A stretch of DNA of 25,118 nt from Acanthaster planci (lineage: Eukaryota; Echinodermata; Asteroidea; Valvatida; Acanthasteridae), in assembly GCF_001949145.1 (NCBI RefSeq), contig NW_019091449.1, positions 932,351 through 957,468 of the forward strand, given 5' to 3'. Numbering within the stretch: position 1 is the first letter of the stretch; each line of letters opens with the position of its first letter. Positions 1-9,739 of this stretch are shown piece by piece. The notes under the pieces are model-generated. The model saw only the letters and a list, made by a program, of their open reading frames with translations, did no database searches and was not told the DNA's origin. The translations under genes were made by a program, and so were the position numbers.

Positions 1-189
1 CTACCCATGGCCCGTTGCGGTTTTGTGAAACCTTTTGTATTCATCCAGTCAGTGGGGAGGGTTCAATCTCAGTTAGTTCCATTTTTGAGTCGCTTGATTT
101 CTGACTCAATGTCCGTCTCCATTTTTGTTTGTGGGAATTCAGTCAAACTGATTAGTTAATTCTGGTTGCTTTCATTTGATTGTATTTAG

Positions 190-241
190 GACCAGGCCAA
201 GAGAGATCGAGACAGGCCGCCGAAACAGCTGCCACTGCCAA
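190..241 (+). CDS. HNRNPM: hnRNP M-like exon A (linker after RRM2)
   Basis: This 52-bp exon lies between acceptor TGTATTTAG and donor GTAAGT. Reading DQAKRDRDRPPKQLPLP it ends in phase 1, and its last A joins GT of the next exon to give Ser. The PxQLP segment resembles the short linker that follows RRM2 in vertebrate hnRNP M. The exon is too short to identify alone; the call rests on phase agreement with the next exon and the Arg/Asp/Pro composition. Confidence 0.7.
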
Positions 242-3200
242 GTAAGTGGCTGATGATGACATGAGTTAAAGGGTATTGTTGGAGGATGGGATTCCCCCCT
301 CCCCACGTGCAAAAGTTAAAAACAAAAAGAGGAGATGGGATGAAACTTGCCAATTTGCATGAAAGTGCCTCAGAAACGACCCCCTTCAACTCTTTATTCT
401 TTGTTAGTTCACCCGATGACGAGTGCTTTCCCCCATCAGACGGTTTTAATTTATTGTTCCCTTTTGTCTCGTTCTTACAGGTGGCTTGTCCCGTCTGGGC
501 CCTAGCCTGGAGTCGCTGGCCAGTGGCATGGGAAGCGGATTGGGAGGGGGATCCAGGGGCGGACTGGGTGGCGGAATGGGTGGCGGACTGGGTGGGGGTC
601 TAGGTGGGGGTGGTGGAATGGGCAACATGGGGATGGGCAACATGGGTAATATGGGAGGTGAGTACTTCGATATTTCCAATTCTCATGCCCATCATTTCTC
701 ACTGACAGAATCCTGTTTATTAAGAGTCAAAGCGTGACGTCATTTTAACTGAATATTGAAATTGTATGAGAAGTGTAGCATGCCTTAAAATATGTTGAAG
801 GGTAACTGACAAACTATGCTCAAAGGTACCAGTGCACTGAACTTCTCCTTGGTGTGTAATCTTGAAGGAGTCAAAGCAGAGTAAAAATCTGCAGTTTTGA
901 AGGGAAATGCTTCTGTGAAGAAATGTGGCAACTTTAACCCCTTCACGCCGGGATTCTTTTGACCGTGACTGCTGGGCTGCGGTATGCCCAGTATGCAAAT
1001 CTCTGTCCAGCAGCAGGCCCACATTGAACCAGCAGCTGCATGCTGAATAGAATGTATGTGTGGTATGCACTAATCCTCAAAGCCGCGGCTGTGGACGGCT
1101 CCCGGTATGAAGGGGTTAAAAGGAAAGTGAATTTTTTAGTAGCATTGTTTGTGTTCAGATCAGATTTCCCAAAGTGGGCAGTTTAAACCTTTCGTTTCAA
1201 AATGGACTCAACTAAGTTTCACTTGATGTCCCCTTTAACAATTGTAGAATTGGATTTTATTTGTGTCGCCTGCCAGGTATGGACAGCGGCCTGGGCAACT
1301 TGGGGAATTTTGGCGGTCTGGGCGGAGGATTGGACGGTAACCGGATGAGTAACCTCGGTGGCAACACTGGACTGGGAGGGGGCTTTGGGGGCAACCTGAG
1401 CTCTGGACTCGGTGGAAATCTGAGCAGTGGACTGGGCAGCAGTCTTGGTAGCAGCTTAGGCGGCATGGGAGGTGAGTGTGGTTCGTTGAAGCCCTTTCAA
1501 GGGCAAGTTCTTAGTTTACAAGATGAAAAATTTTTCATTGAGAGTGGTACAGTTGAACAGTCTCGTTGTATGAAGACTTTGAAAACTGGGGAAGATTCCC
1601 TTGTCAAAGGCATACACTAATCCAGGTTTGCTGTTGCCGTGGTCGTTCATCAATATTGCCAGGAGGCTCGCTTAGTCGCCAATGCATCTCATTTGACTCT
1701 TAAATAATCCGATCCCCTTTAATGATGAGTCAGGGATCTGGACTCTCAGCTCTTCAATGAAAGATTGGTGAGATGGACGTTTGAGCTTGAAAGAATCCTC
1801 TGTAATTGCTAATGAGATAAACTTTGCAGCAACTAAGAATGTGGAGTACCCAGTATGGAAACTGAGTGAAATCATCCCATAGCCGCCCCATTCAGCAGAA
1901 TTCAGTTGCATTTGCTCTTTTGCTTTCAGCATTGTTGGGGTTGAGAATGTTGAGGTTTTCTCCATTTTCCTAAAAATTAAAAAAGTCTCACCTTGGCCTT
2001 TTCACAAGGGGAGCAAAAGTTTCAGGTTGATGATAGCATTTACAAAATGATCTCCAAGCATGCGGAGATACATCATAAACAAGTAAATGGAAAGCAAAGT
2101 TAACTTTCACTTTGGGAACCTGGAAATAGATGTCAAACAATCTGTGTTCATAAAGTATTAAAACCCTGTGATTAAACTCATCTTTTTTTCCAAAAAACCT
2201 GAATGTGAAGCTTAGAATGGAAAATAGTCAGATACCACGCCATTAAGCAGATTGCCTTAAATAAGGTAGATTCAGGGAACGCAATCTAAAATGGCTTCCC
2301 CTGCGAATCAGGTCTGCTGCCTCTGTAGATTTGATTTTCCTTTTATCCTTTGTGTTTCTTGCTTTCCCAGGTTTTGGCGGTGGCGACCTATCCCAGAGTT
2401 CCCTGGGCATGGGCGGTCTGGGCTCCCTGGGCATGGGCTCGGACCTGTCCCTGATGGGCAACATGGGCGGCGGTGGTGGGGGTTCGGGGATTGGCGGGNG
2501 GCGGGGGACTTGGCCTGCTGGGCTCCGGCATGGGCATGGGCATGGGCAAAGACACCTTTGGGGACAGCATGGGCACTATGAGGGACGACAGAGACAGGGA
2601 TAGGGGGCGGGACCGGGGGGACCGAGACAGGAGGGGTGGCGGCGGTGGGCGAGACAGGGACAGGGATCGGGATAACTTCCGCGGACGTGGCGGGGATTCA
2701 GGATCCCAAGTGTTTGTCAGGAATGTAAGTGTGTTACTGTGTGGGTGAAAAGTTAAATTATCCTCTTGTTTGATGCACTGATATGAAGAAAACGTGCTGT
2801 ATCTCTGTGGCGAGGACATCATGAAATTTGAGCTTTCAAGTTTATCATATCAAAGCCAGTTTATATTAAAAGACCAGGTCAAGTAAAGTGTTATTTGGTG
2901 GTGTTTAAATCATTGCGGATGAAACTGAAGTTCAATTGTTTTGCTAGAATTGTTGAGGTTAATAACATACATATACTTTCAAGCACGGGTGATGGTGTGT
3001 ATTCCCTGACCTACCACGTATTTGTAGCATTATTTGCAGTGCATATCGTGATGTTGTCTACTGTTTGTTTTTTTAATTTGTAGTTGCCATTTAAATACAC
3101 CTGGCAGGACTTGAAGGATCGCTTCAAGATGATCGGTGAGAACTTTGCGTAATTTGATGTTAAAAATACTTAGTTAAATATCAGCCACTGTTACAGTTCT

Positions 3201-4737
3201 GTCAAAGTGAGAAGAAAAGGTCTATTCTTGCTGGAGCATCAGTCAAATAACTGAGTAAGCATCTTATGAAACGTCGCATATAAATTATTTGGGTTACAAA
3301 ATTGATTGTCACTTGCAACTTTTTTAACATTGACCGAATTCATGTACGTGAATTAGGCAGTGAAGGCAGCAGATTCTAGTCATAGTTTTTTGACTTCAGA
3401 GGGATTACACTTCACCTTTTTTTAAGTGGTTCCTTGCCATGTTGGGGAACTACATGTTACCGAGTACAAGCTGCAAGAGGTCTATTAAAAGGCTTAGTAG
3501 GAATGGACTTGTAATACTGCCGTTTCACAATAGTGCGCCACCAAGAGTTTGCAACGTGTTGGCCAATCACAATGCGCGAAATTTGTCGACCCAATGCGTG
3601 TTTGGAAAGGGCGTTGCAAACTCTTGGTGGCGCACTATTGTGAACTGCCCGTATTTGACTGTGTTTTAACAAACACCTTTGGAGAAATTTTCCTTGGCAA
3701 CCCTCTCCAGCTCAAACAATTCACTAGCTTTTGTTAAGTAAATGGAAAAAAAGGAACGACGAAAATAAAAGTCACCAATGTGGATTGATTCCAACTTCAG
3801 GGCCAGTCCAGTTCGCAGAGGTCAAGACCCACCCAGAGACTGGAAGATCCAAAGGGTTTGGTACAGTGCGCTTTCAGAACCCTAATGATGCCATGAAAGC
3901 AATCCGTATCCTTGAAATAAAAGTCTGGTACCAAGTCTCTAGTGAAAGCATCATCTTTGTCATCTAAGACTTGTTCCCTGCTGAGACATAGATGTGGAAA
4001 ATATAGAGGTCGAAATAAGACCAAAAAGTTGTGCATTATTTGCTTTCTGCCAAACATCCATTTTCTTTGTTTACACATGTTAGTCTTATTTCTTAACTCT
4101 GTGTTTTTCCACTAGTAGTTATATATATAAACCACAAGTCAAACAGGTCTATGATGATGAAAAATATGAAAACATCCTCTCAATGAATACTGTATGACTG
4201 TAAATCTTACCATTTCTTTGCATGACCTTGACACCTGCTGAAGTCTGGTGCAGATGATCAAGTTTTTAAAAATATAACCATTCCATTATTATTTGATTAT
4301 TTATTGATTTGTTTTGTGGAAATGTGGAAGTTTGGGGACCCCTGTGCACTTAATATTACAGTTGCTATTTACTCTCAGTAGCAAAACAATCCCAAGTCGG
4401 TCTCAAGTCTATTCACAAGTCAGGTCGCGATGACAAAGTAATGAACAGTGACAAAAGGTTGCCCTTGTCATAGTCCTGTTGAATGGCTTGTGACGTGACT
4501 TGAGACTGGCTAACTTACGATTGGCCTGTGAAGGCTTGCAGCCTTTTGATTTACAACTCTGCGCAACGCCAGTTACGTACTTGTCAAAACCGCCAACCGG
4601 AGTCACCCATCTTTAATAACTTTTTAACTTTGCCCTTGCTAGATGTTGTTTGCCTTGACTTGTGTCTTCCTTCAGGTGAGATGAACGGATCTCGTCTTGA
4701 TGGTCGCGAGATCGAAGTCAGCCTGGATTACGCCTAG
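190..4737 (+). CDS. HNRNPM: hnRNP M / MYEF2-like RNA-binding protein, 3' part of gene (7 exons)
   Basis: The visible coding exons are 190-241, 481-657, 1277-1471, 2371-2724, 3084-3135, 3801-3905 and 4676-4737. All are joined by GT-AG introns with consistent phase and encode about 331 residues. They give a basic Pro-containing linker, a long Gly/Leu/Met/Ser-rich region, an Arg-Asp and RGG-type stretch, and a C-terminal RRM with RNP2 (VFVRNL) and RNP1 (KGFGTVRF). The order Gly/Met-rich linker then terminal RRM, and motifs such as FVRNLPF..TW..LK and the near-terminal MNG...L.GREI, match RRM3 of vertebrate hnRNP M and MYEF2. Those proteins bind pre-mRNA in the nucleus and influence splicing. RRM1 and RRM2 should lie upstream of the window. 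The N at 2499 must be ignored to keep frame. The ortholog group is secure; choosing between hnRNP M and MYEF2 names is not meaningful for an invertebrate pre-duplication gene. Confidence 0.9.
242..480 (+). other. hnRNP M-like intron, exon A to B
   Basis: This 239-bp intron has GTAAGT donor and TTCTTACAG acceptor with a T-rich tract before it. No other feature is seen. Bases 1-189 are the end of the preceding intron, ending TTGTATTTAG. Confidence 0.75.
481..657 (+). CDS. HNRNPM: hnRNP M-like exon B (Gly-rich linker)
   Basis: This 177-bp phase 1-1 exon has acceptor TTCTTACAG and donor GTGAGT. It encodes GLSRLGPSLESLASGMGSGL followed by GG(L/M)GGG runs and a GNMGMGNMGNMGG tail. The low-complexity Gly/Leu/Met composition replaces the vertebrate MERMG hexapeptide array, although the segment RLGPSLESL recalls its ERMGPxxER pattern. 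The exon boundary is well supported because the next exon completes a Gly codon. Confidence 0.85.
658..1276 (+). other. hnRNP M-like intron, exon B to C
   Basis: This 619-bp intron runs from GTGAGT to TGCCAG. Apart from the TTAA-flanked MITE it holds nothing recognisable. Confidence 0.8.
934..1119. mobile_element. piggyBac-type MITE flanked by TTAA
   Basis: The element is bounded by TTAA at 934-937 and 1116-1119. Inside these lie terminal inverted repeats CCCCTTCACGCCGGGA (938-953) and the reverse complement CCCCTTCATACCGGGA (1100-1115), 14 of 16 matching. TTAA target duplication and ends starting CC(C) are characteristic of piggyBac-superfamily transposons. At about 186 bp with no coding capacity it is a non-autonomous miniature element, sitting in the intron between exons B and C of the hnRNP M-like gene. 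Confidence 0.8.
1277..1471 (+). CDS. HNRNPM: hnRNP M-like exon C (Gly/Ser/Leu/Asn-rich linker)
   Basis: This 195-bp phase 1-1 exon has acceptor CTGCCAG and donor GTGAGT. It encodes GMDSGLGNLGNFGGLGGGLD, then GNRMSNLGG and repeated (N/G)LSSGLG(G/S) units, ending GGMGG. Its length is a multiple of three, so it can be skipped without a frameshift. Its 3' end, ATGGGAG then GTGAGT, is identical to that of exon B, which suggests the two arose by exon duplication or share a constraint. Confidence 0.87.
1472..2370 (+). other. hnRNP M-like intron, exon C to D
   Basis: This 899-bp intron has donor GTGAGT and a good pyrimidine-rich acceptor TTGCTTTCCCAG. I see no conserved coding, RNA or repeat structure in it. 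Confidence 0.8.
2371..2724 (+). CDS. HNRNPM: hnRNP M-like exon D (Gly/Met linker, RD/RGG tract, start of RRM3)
   Basis: The acceptor is GCTTTCCCAG and the donor GTAAGT. The exon begins GFGGGDLSQSSLGMGGLG, continues with Gly/Met-rich sequence, then a charged RDDRDRDRGRDRGDRDRR tract and an RGRGG box, and ends in QVFVRN, the RNP2 motif of RRM3. An N at 2499 sits inside a G run. Leaving it out makes the Gly-rich 5' half and the RD-rich 3' half one continuous frame; counting it as a base breaks the frame. I treat it as a sequencing artefact, not a pseudogene mutation. The tract precedes RRM3 directly and is unlike the vertebrate linker as I know it. Confidence 0.88.
2499..2499. other. Ambiguous base inside coding exon
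   Basis: A single N lies in a G-rich run of exon D. Omitting it joins the two halves of the exon in one frame; counting it as a base causes a frameshift. Confidence 0.9.
2725..3083 (+). other. hnRNP M-like intron, exon D to E (interrupts RRM3)
   Basis: This 359-bp phase-0 intron splits RNP2 between Asn and Leu of VFVRN|L. The donor is GTAAGT and the acceptor follows a T run. Nothing else is recognised. Confidence 0.82.
3084..3135 (+). CDS. HNRNPM: hnRNP M-like exon E (RRM3 helix 1)
   Basis: This 52-bp exon has acceptor TTAATTTGTAG and donor GTGAGA. It encodes LPFKYTWQDLKDRFKMI plus the first base of a Gly codon. It completes the RNP2 strand and the first alpha helix of RRM3. The TWQxLK helix is typical of the hnRNP M and SR-protein RRM families. 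Confidence 0.88.
3136..3800 (+). other. hnRNP M-like intron, exon E to F
   Basis: This 665-bp phase-1 intron has donor GTGAGA and acceptor CCAACTTCAG. It carries the palindromic MITE copy 1; the remainder shows nothing recognisable. Confidence 0.8.
3513..3655. mobile_element. Palindromic MITE, copy 1 (right arm internally deleted)
   Basis: The left arm, about 3513-3551, and right arm, about 3613-3655, are inverted copies; GTGCGCCACCAAGAGTTTGC at 3533-3552 pairs perfectly with the right side. The same family occurs at 9570-9739 in the opposite orientation. Relative to that copy, this one lacks about 35 bp of the right arm just after the GCGTGTTTGGAA core. It has no coding capacity and lies in the intron between exons E and F. 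Confidence 0.8.
3801..3905 (+). CDS. HNRNPM: hnRNP M-like exon F (RRM3 core with RNP1)
   Basis: This 105-bp exon has acceptor CCAACTTCAG; the donor GTATCC is weaker but phase-correct. It encodes PVQFAEVKTHPETGRSKGFG then TVRFQNPNDAMKAI. RNP1 is KGFGTVRF, with the aromatic residues used for RNA stacking. The final C joins GT of the last exon to give Arg. Confidence 0.9.
3906..4675 (+). other. hnRNP M-like intron, exon F to G
   Basis: This 770-bp phase-1 intron has a weak donor (GTATCC) and a strong acceptor (CTTCCTTCAG). It contains the fold-back at 4395-4511 and otherwise nothing recognised. Confidence 0.78.
4395..4511. repeat. Imperfect fold-back repeat in last intron
   Basis: Arms 4395-4422 and 4484-4511 are 28 bases each and pair at about 22 of 28 positions, sharing the core GTCTCAAGTC and TCACAAG. 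The loop is about 61 bases. It is probably a worn miniature element; no target duplication is evident. Confidence 0.6.
4676..4737 (+). CDS. HNRNPM: hnRNP M-like terminal coding exon G
   Basis: After acceptor CTTCCTTCAG the exon encodes EMNGSRLDGREIEVSLDYA and a TAG stop. The MNG..L.GREI.V pattern is the final helix and strand of an RRM and closely matches the C-terminus of vertebrate hnRNP M and MYEF2. The protein ends right after the RRM, as in the family. Confidence 0.92.
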
Positions 4738-6877
4738 ATTATGCCTAGATTGTCTGTCAGTGTCGAGGCTGGCTTCCTTGTCAATGTTGTCAGAGTTTGG
4801 GAGCAGGATTTATTTTTGGGGGTTCTGCCCTTTCTAGCATCATCTTCCTATTTGCAGATGACTTCTCTACGTCTCTTTGTGCTGTCGTTTTACTGATTGG
4901 GGGACACCGTCCTCTTCTTGAGAGGCAGAATATTTTGGAAAAGATCTGTCGAATGATACTTGCTTTACAGAGAGAGTTGTGACCAAAATGTATGTGACGA
5001 TCTTAGCACGCACCGATAAGGATTTTGTCTCTCAGTAAGATTCATCTTTTGGGTTTTTTGATTTTCAAGGCAAGTGGTTGAAGTGAATTTGTTACCATGT
5101 TAGCGTTTGAAAAAAACAATGTTGGTCGGATTGATTTTAATTCCTGTGAAAAGTTCTTGAAAATGTGAACCGTGGATTTGGTAATCCTTCTGGGCAAATG
5201 AAATGGATTGCAGATGATTTTTGGAGGAACAAACTGTTTTTAATTGCTGATATTGGCACTCTGTAAATTCTCCTCTGCTGTCTGAGTGGTTTGGACGCGA
5301 GTGAATTTTTTTTTTTTCAAATGTTTTGAGTGTATAACCACCGTGCCATTTGACATTGGATATTAACTCAATGTGGCTTTGAGCCTTTTGGTCATCAGAA
5401 CATTTGGAGGGTTCCTTTTTGTTATCTCGTGAACCGGAATCTTAACAGTTGGTGTGGAAAGTCATGATAAGGAATAATTCTTTAAAAGCTTGTTCATATT
5501 CTTATGTAATGGCAGCACACTACTGTACATCTGTCAGGAGTGTCTCAGTCTGGTAGTGTTTCTGCAATGTTTAGGAGAGAGGTGCTCCCAGGTCTTTCTA
5601 GTAACCTTAAAATGCTGGTCAATGGAAAGTCACCGTATTGGGGCATGTATGGCTTGGTGTGTAGTTCACCATATTCAACTGCTCTCCAACTCTTGTGGCA
5701 TCCACAATGCCGAAGCATTGGTTTTTTTTTAACTTATCCCTACATGAATTGTCATTGCTCGCCGCTGAATCACCTGAAAGTTTGAGGAATAACCCTTGCA
5801 TTGTTGGAGTTTGGAGATTGTATATACACTGCATATATATAAATACAAAAACCAAGTTCAGCTAAGCACGTTTTTAGTTAGTAGATTTGGATGTTGTAAG
5901 ATAACTCAATTGTAATTGTTGTGTTTTTAGTTGGCAACTCTCTGTGATTGACTTAGCTGTAATTCTGTCCTGCTTCAGATCTGTACATGTACATCTGAAC
6001 TGGTTGGACTTTCGTCTGTCGCCTGACTAAAATTTGGCCGTTGCTACGTTGAGAATGATAGTCGCAAAAACTGTGTACGAATGCCTTGTGGATAGGAGAG
6101 CTTACACAGCATGTGTTGGTCTGTCATGGAATGCTGTACATAGTAGTTTGGTTGAACAATAAGTAGGAGTAATTTTTTATGTCTTAGAGTGCTTGTTTAC
6201 CCAGCAAGATTGCTTTTACATCTGTTAGTGAAAGAACACCATCCAAATGAAATCTGTGTAAGACTGGCATTCGTGTCACTGCAACTGTGTTTAGAGGGAC
6301 TCACCGTCTAGTTTTTTCCCCTGAAGGATTCCTGAAACATCATTGAACTCTCCAGTTTGCTCTGATTTCTGCTCGGTGCCTTTGTCAGGGGCATCGCGAG
6401 TTCCACTGAGTTCTGACTAGTTCAGTTTGAGTGTTGAAATCTTTGAAAACGGGAAAGAACATTCACTGCTGGCTGGCTGTCGGCACACAGATGCAAAGTT
6501 GATTGACCTCTGTTGGTGGTTTTCACTTTGCAAGTGTCAGAGATTGTCATTCTGTGAATTTTAAAATTTCGAAATCCTGAATATAGAATGCCGTCATAGC
6601 AGCTTTGTAATACCTACGTCTAGCCTGGGGACTTGATCAATATTCATAGTAACATTGGTATACCTTTACTCTACTCCTGTTTGACAACTATCGCCTCTGT
6701 CTGCAACATGTATTTGGATCCAGAGCTCATGTAATTTTTGCACACACTGTGAACTTCAGTATAGTTCCTCAAATGAGCCCTGCAGTATAGTTGATGTGAT
6801 AAGGGTTTTGGCTGTTTTTCTTATTGTTTTAATTTGTAACACGCTCGTGCGTATTGAGTGACTTGCATGGTGGGAAA

Positions 6878-6959
6878 AATAAAGTAGGTACATGTATGTT
6901 GTGTAGCCCAACATTGGAGTGTAGTTGCATTGAAGAATGACAGTGTTTGGGAAAATAAA
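6878..6959 (+). terminator. Candidate proximal polyadenylation signals
   Basis: AATAAA occurs at 6878-6883 and again at 6954-6959. Each is followed within about 30 bases by GT-rich sequence (GTACATGTATGTTGTGTAG after the first). Use would give a 3' UTR of about 2.2 kb for the hnRNP M-like mRNA. Confidence 0.35.
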
Positions 6960-8125
6960 TGCCCTTCGGTGACGTTGTGGAGCAAACTGTCGTTTTGATT
7001 ACTGCTGATTAAATGATTGGTTTTGGGTGCCGGACATTGCCAAGTGTTTCTGCAGTGCCTACTTGAAAACAATTCAAGCTCTGATGCCAGGAAGTTCTGT
7101 GTCAGATTTTCAATTCGGGATCTTTGGCATTGGCTTACGAAATTTGGCACGTTTGGTGACGCAAGATTTCATTGCACTTTGGGAATGTGAAGCTAAAACT
7201 TCCTGTAACTTCCGAGATGTGGTATCAAGTGTTTATCAGTACTGTTAAGACAGCTAAAGACTGATACTGTGATTTCATTTGCGTGTACCTATAGATGGCA
7301 TTTGCGTCCAGCACTTTGTTTCTCTGTTTTTGAGTGTGAGGCCCTTTGGTCTATTTGTCCTTTTTTCCAATCTGTAGGTGAGACATGATGTGTGGTGCTC
7401 AGTCACTGAAAAAGGTCCAGAGACTGCAGTGTGTGATACTTTTGTACTCATTTGACGGGAAAGTTAACAGCGTCCACTCTTTTTCTCTCGTCATGAGCTA
7501 CTACATTTTTGTTCCTATCTGATAGCCAGTGTGTTCTGTTTTTGTTTTTTTTTTTAGCTGCATGGATAAAAAGAAATGTAACAGTGATTAGAATTCAAAC
7601 AGGCCATGTCAGTCGACAGTTGCATCAAATGTCAACTGGGATTCTTTAAAATTCTTCCATGTGTGCTGGAACTCGAGGGTTGGAGCCTTTGAGAAAGGCA
7701 TCCCAACTTTAAATTAATGGGCCAGTGTACTCTGGCTGTCAAGTTATGCTTGGAGAGAGCAAATATGTGGAGATTTTCAAGTGAAGTGGATCACAATCCA
7801 AGCATCTCTTTCAGTGTCTGTTACACATTTGTCTGTTCTTGTCTCGTCATTGGTTCTGTTAAACAGTACCTGTTTGACCAGAAGATGAAACAATTCCCAA
7901 GTGCTGTTATTTTAAATTCTGTATGTATAAGAGATATTATGCACTGTACGTTATGAGTGGAATGTCACAGGGCTTTGAGGAGTTTCATGGAATGCTTTTC
8001 TATCTGCCTTGAGCAAAAGCACCCCCTCATCAGTTGAAAAAAGCCATGCTGGTCTTGAGTGCTCAATTTGTTGGTAGCGATGTGACCATGAACTAGGATG
8101 TGCAGTTACTACCAAAGGAGCCTCT

Positions 8126-8178
8126 GTTGCTAGGGAAATTGCGCCCTCTCTTGGTCCAGCTCGGGGCCCACTGGGGCT
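8126..8178 (-). repeat. Dispersed repeat, copy in 3' flank
   Basis: The 33 bases at 8126-8158 are an exact reverse complement of 18771-18803, with core GAGGGCGCAATTTCCCTAGC. A further shared block AGCCCCAG sits beside each copy (8171-8178 and 18759-18766) at different spacing. This marks two insertions of one interspersed repeat of unknown class. Confidence 0.7.
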
Positions 8179-9569
8179 TGCAGAATACTTTCCAGCAAGT
8201 ACTCCGGTTCCATTTTGACAATTACAAGACAAAATGTGGTTTATCATCTGAACAGTTGAGCACGTTTGAAAAGTCAAATTTGAAACCTGACTATTCACCT
8301 TTCTTCATTTAGAAATGACACAATCGAGATAGCTGTCAGTCTGTCAGTATAAATTATTTTGGGGGTCAAGTGAAACGGAGTAAATGTCAAGTCAGTTGTA
8401 AGATACAGAAAGGCTGCAAGTTTGGATAATGAATTGTGATTCATACTATTTATTAGATATTCAAATACTGAATTTTGATTTGGTATGAGGAAAGGCAGAA
8501 TGGAGATTGAAATTACATGAAGCAACGCTAACGTCCGAATTTTTAGTGAGAAACTTGAAATCGGACTCGTGACTACTTTTTTGGAAAAGTGTGGATGCAC
8601 AAGGAAGCGTGTAATCCCCCAGTTGCAGTGGTGTTTGGATCTTCATCAGTGCTCGTCTTAATGATTTTAAGCCTGAAACTTGACAAACTGAAGACACAGA
8701 AAATCCTCCTTAAATCCTTCAGCAACTTGTTTACAGGGTTGTTTACTTGTTTACAAATACTATTCATTGTCAGTTCAATGTGCTGCAGCTCTGTATGCAA
8801 CTGGGGAAGAGAACTGACTAACTTCACACTGCCCACTACTTAAATGTGATTGCATAAGGTCAGGCAGGAGGCATCATATCCTTATGTTGTTGGACTGTCA
8901 TTGAACTTTGCACTTGGAGTGGTCGTGAGTTACATTCTATTAATTTTGCTCAAACCATCTACTAGATTTGGTTTTGCTTTGAGTTCCCCACTTTGTACCA
9001 TTTTCTCACTCCTGCGAGTCATGAAACTCCATTGAAACAGAACTCCATACAATTCCTGTTTGAGAACTTGAGTATTTTGTCTGAAGGCTCTCAGGAAAAG
9101 AAAAGAAATGAAACAGTTTTTCTGGGTTACAGAAAAGTTGATGAGTACGGTTCAAGTTGCAGAACTTCACATGCCCGCAGTCACATGGGGTTGGATTGTT
9201 TTCAACATCTACGGTACATGGTGTGGACTCTGCCCTAGGGCGCTTGGAGTTGCAGGATGCAGACAGTCCATCACTGAGTTGGGAAGTCGGATGGAGAATG
9301 GTTAGTCAGGCCATAAGGGGGTTCAGAGGGGTTGTAATTTCTGATGCGAGCAGCACAGGCTGTACTGCTAGGGGTGAAGATTGCACGTGAGGTAAGTTGA
9401 ACTTCGACTGAAGATGCAGGCTGACATAAACAGGGCGAGCCCAGAGAGTACTGGTAAGTACCTCATATCAATTAATGTATCCTGGAGTCTCCTTGGTTTT
9501 TGAGAGGCTTCAAGAGATTACGTTCAGTGTACATAAGGCACCAGCAATCTTCTATTCTTTACTCCACCA

Positions 9570-9739
9570 TGGGTTCACAAGAGTGCGCCTCCAAGAGTTT
9601 GCTACGCATTGGGCAATCACAACGCGCAAAATCTGTCTCGACCCTTCCAAACACGCATTGAGTCGACAGATTTCCCGCATCCTGATTGGCCAACGCATTG
9701 CAAACTCTTGGAGGCGTACTTTTGTGAATCGCCCGTATT
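9570..9739. mobile_element. Palindromic MITE, copy 2 (fuller copy)
   Basis: The arms fold over nearly the whole 170 bp: GCGCCTCCAAGAGTTTGC near 9584 pairs with GCAAACTCTTGGAGGCG near 9699. Read on the minus strand it aligns with copy 1 at 3513-3655, including the GCGTGTTTGGAA core. The two are therefore the same family inserted in opposite orientations, and this copy keeps the arm that copy 1 lost. It has no coding capacity; superfamily unknown. Confidence 0.8.

Noticed and set aside
286-603. Long open frame over exon B in another frame, Trp/Ala/Asp-rich
   Set aside because: It is an out-of-frame reading of the Gly-rich repeat, and its phase does not fit the neighbouring exons.
2388-2822. 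144-codon Pro/Ser/Arg-rich open frame on the minus strand
   Set aside because: It is the antisense shadow of the Gly/RD-rich exon D and shows no domain of its own.
3439-3737. Overlapping open frames with repeated NSWWRTIV and APPRVCN peptides on both strands
   Set aside because: They arise from the palindromic MITE, whose arms read open on both strands; the same peptides reappear in the 9570-9739 copy.
8588-9400. Several 60-90 codon open frames on both strands in the intergenic region
   Set aside because: None shows a domain, conserved motif or consistent splice signals; lengths are as expected by chance.
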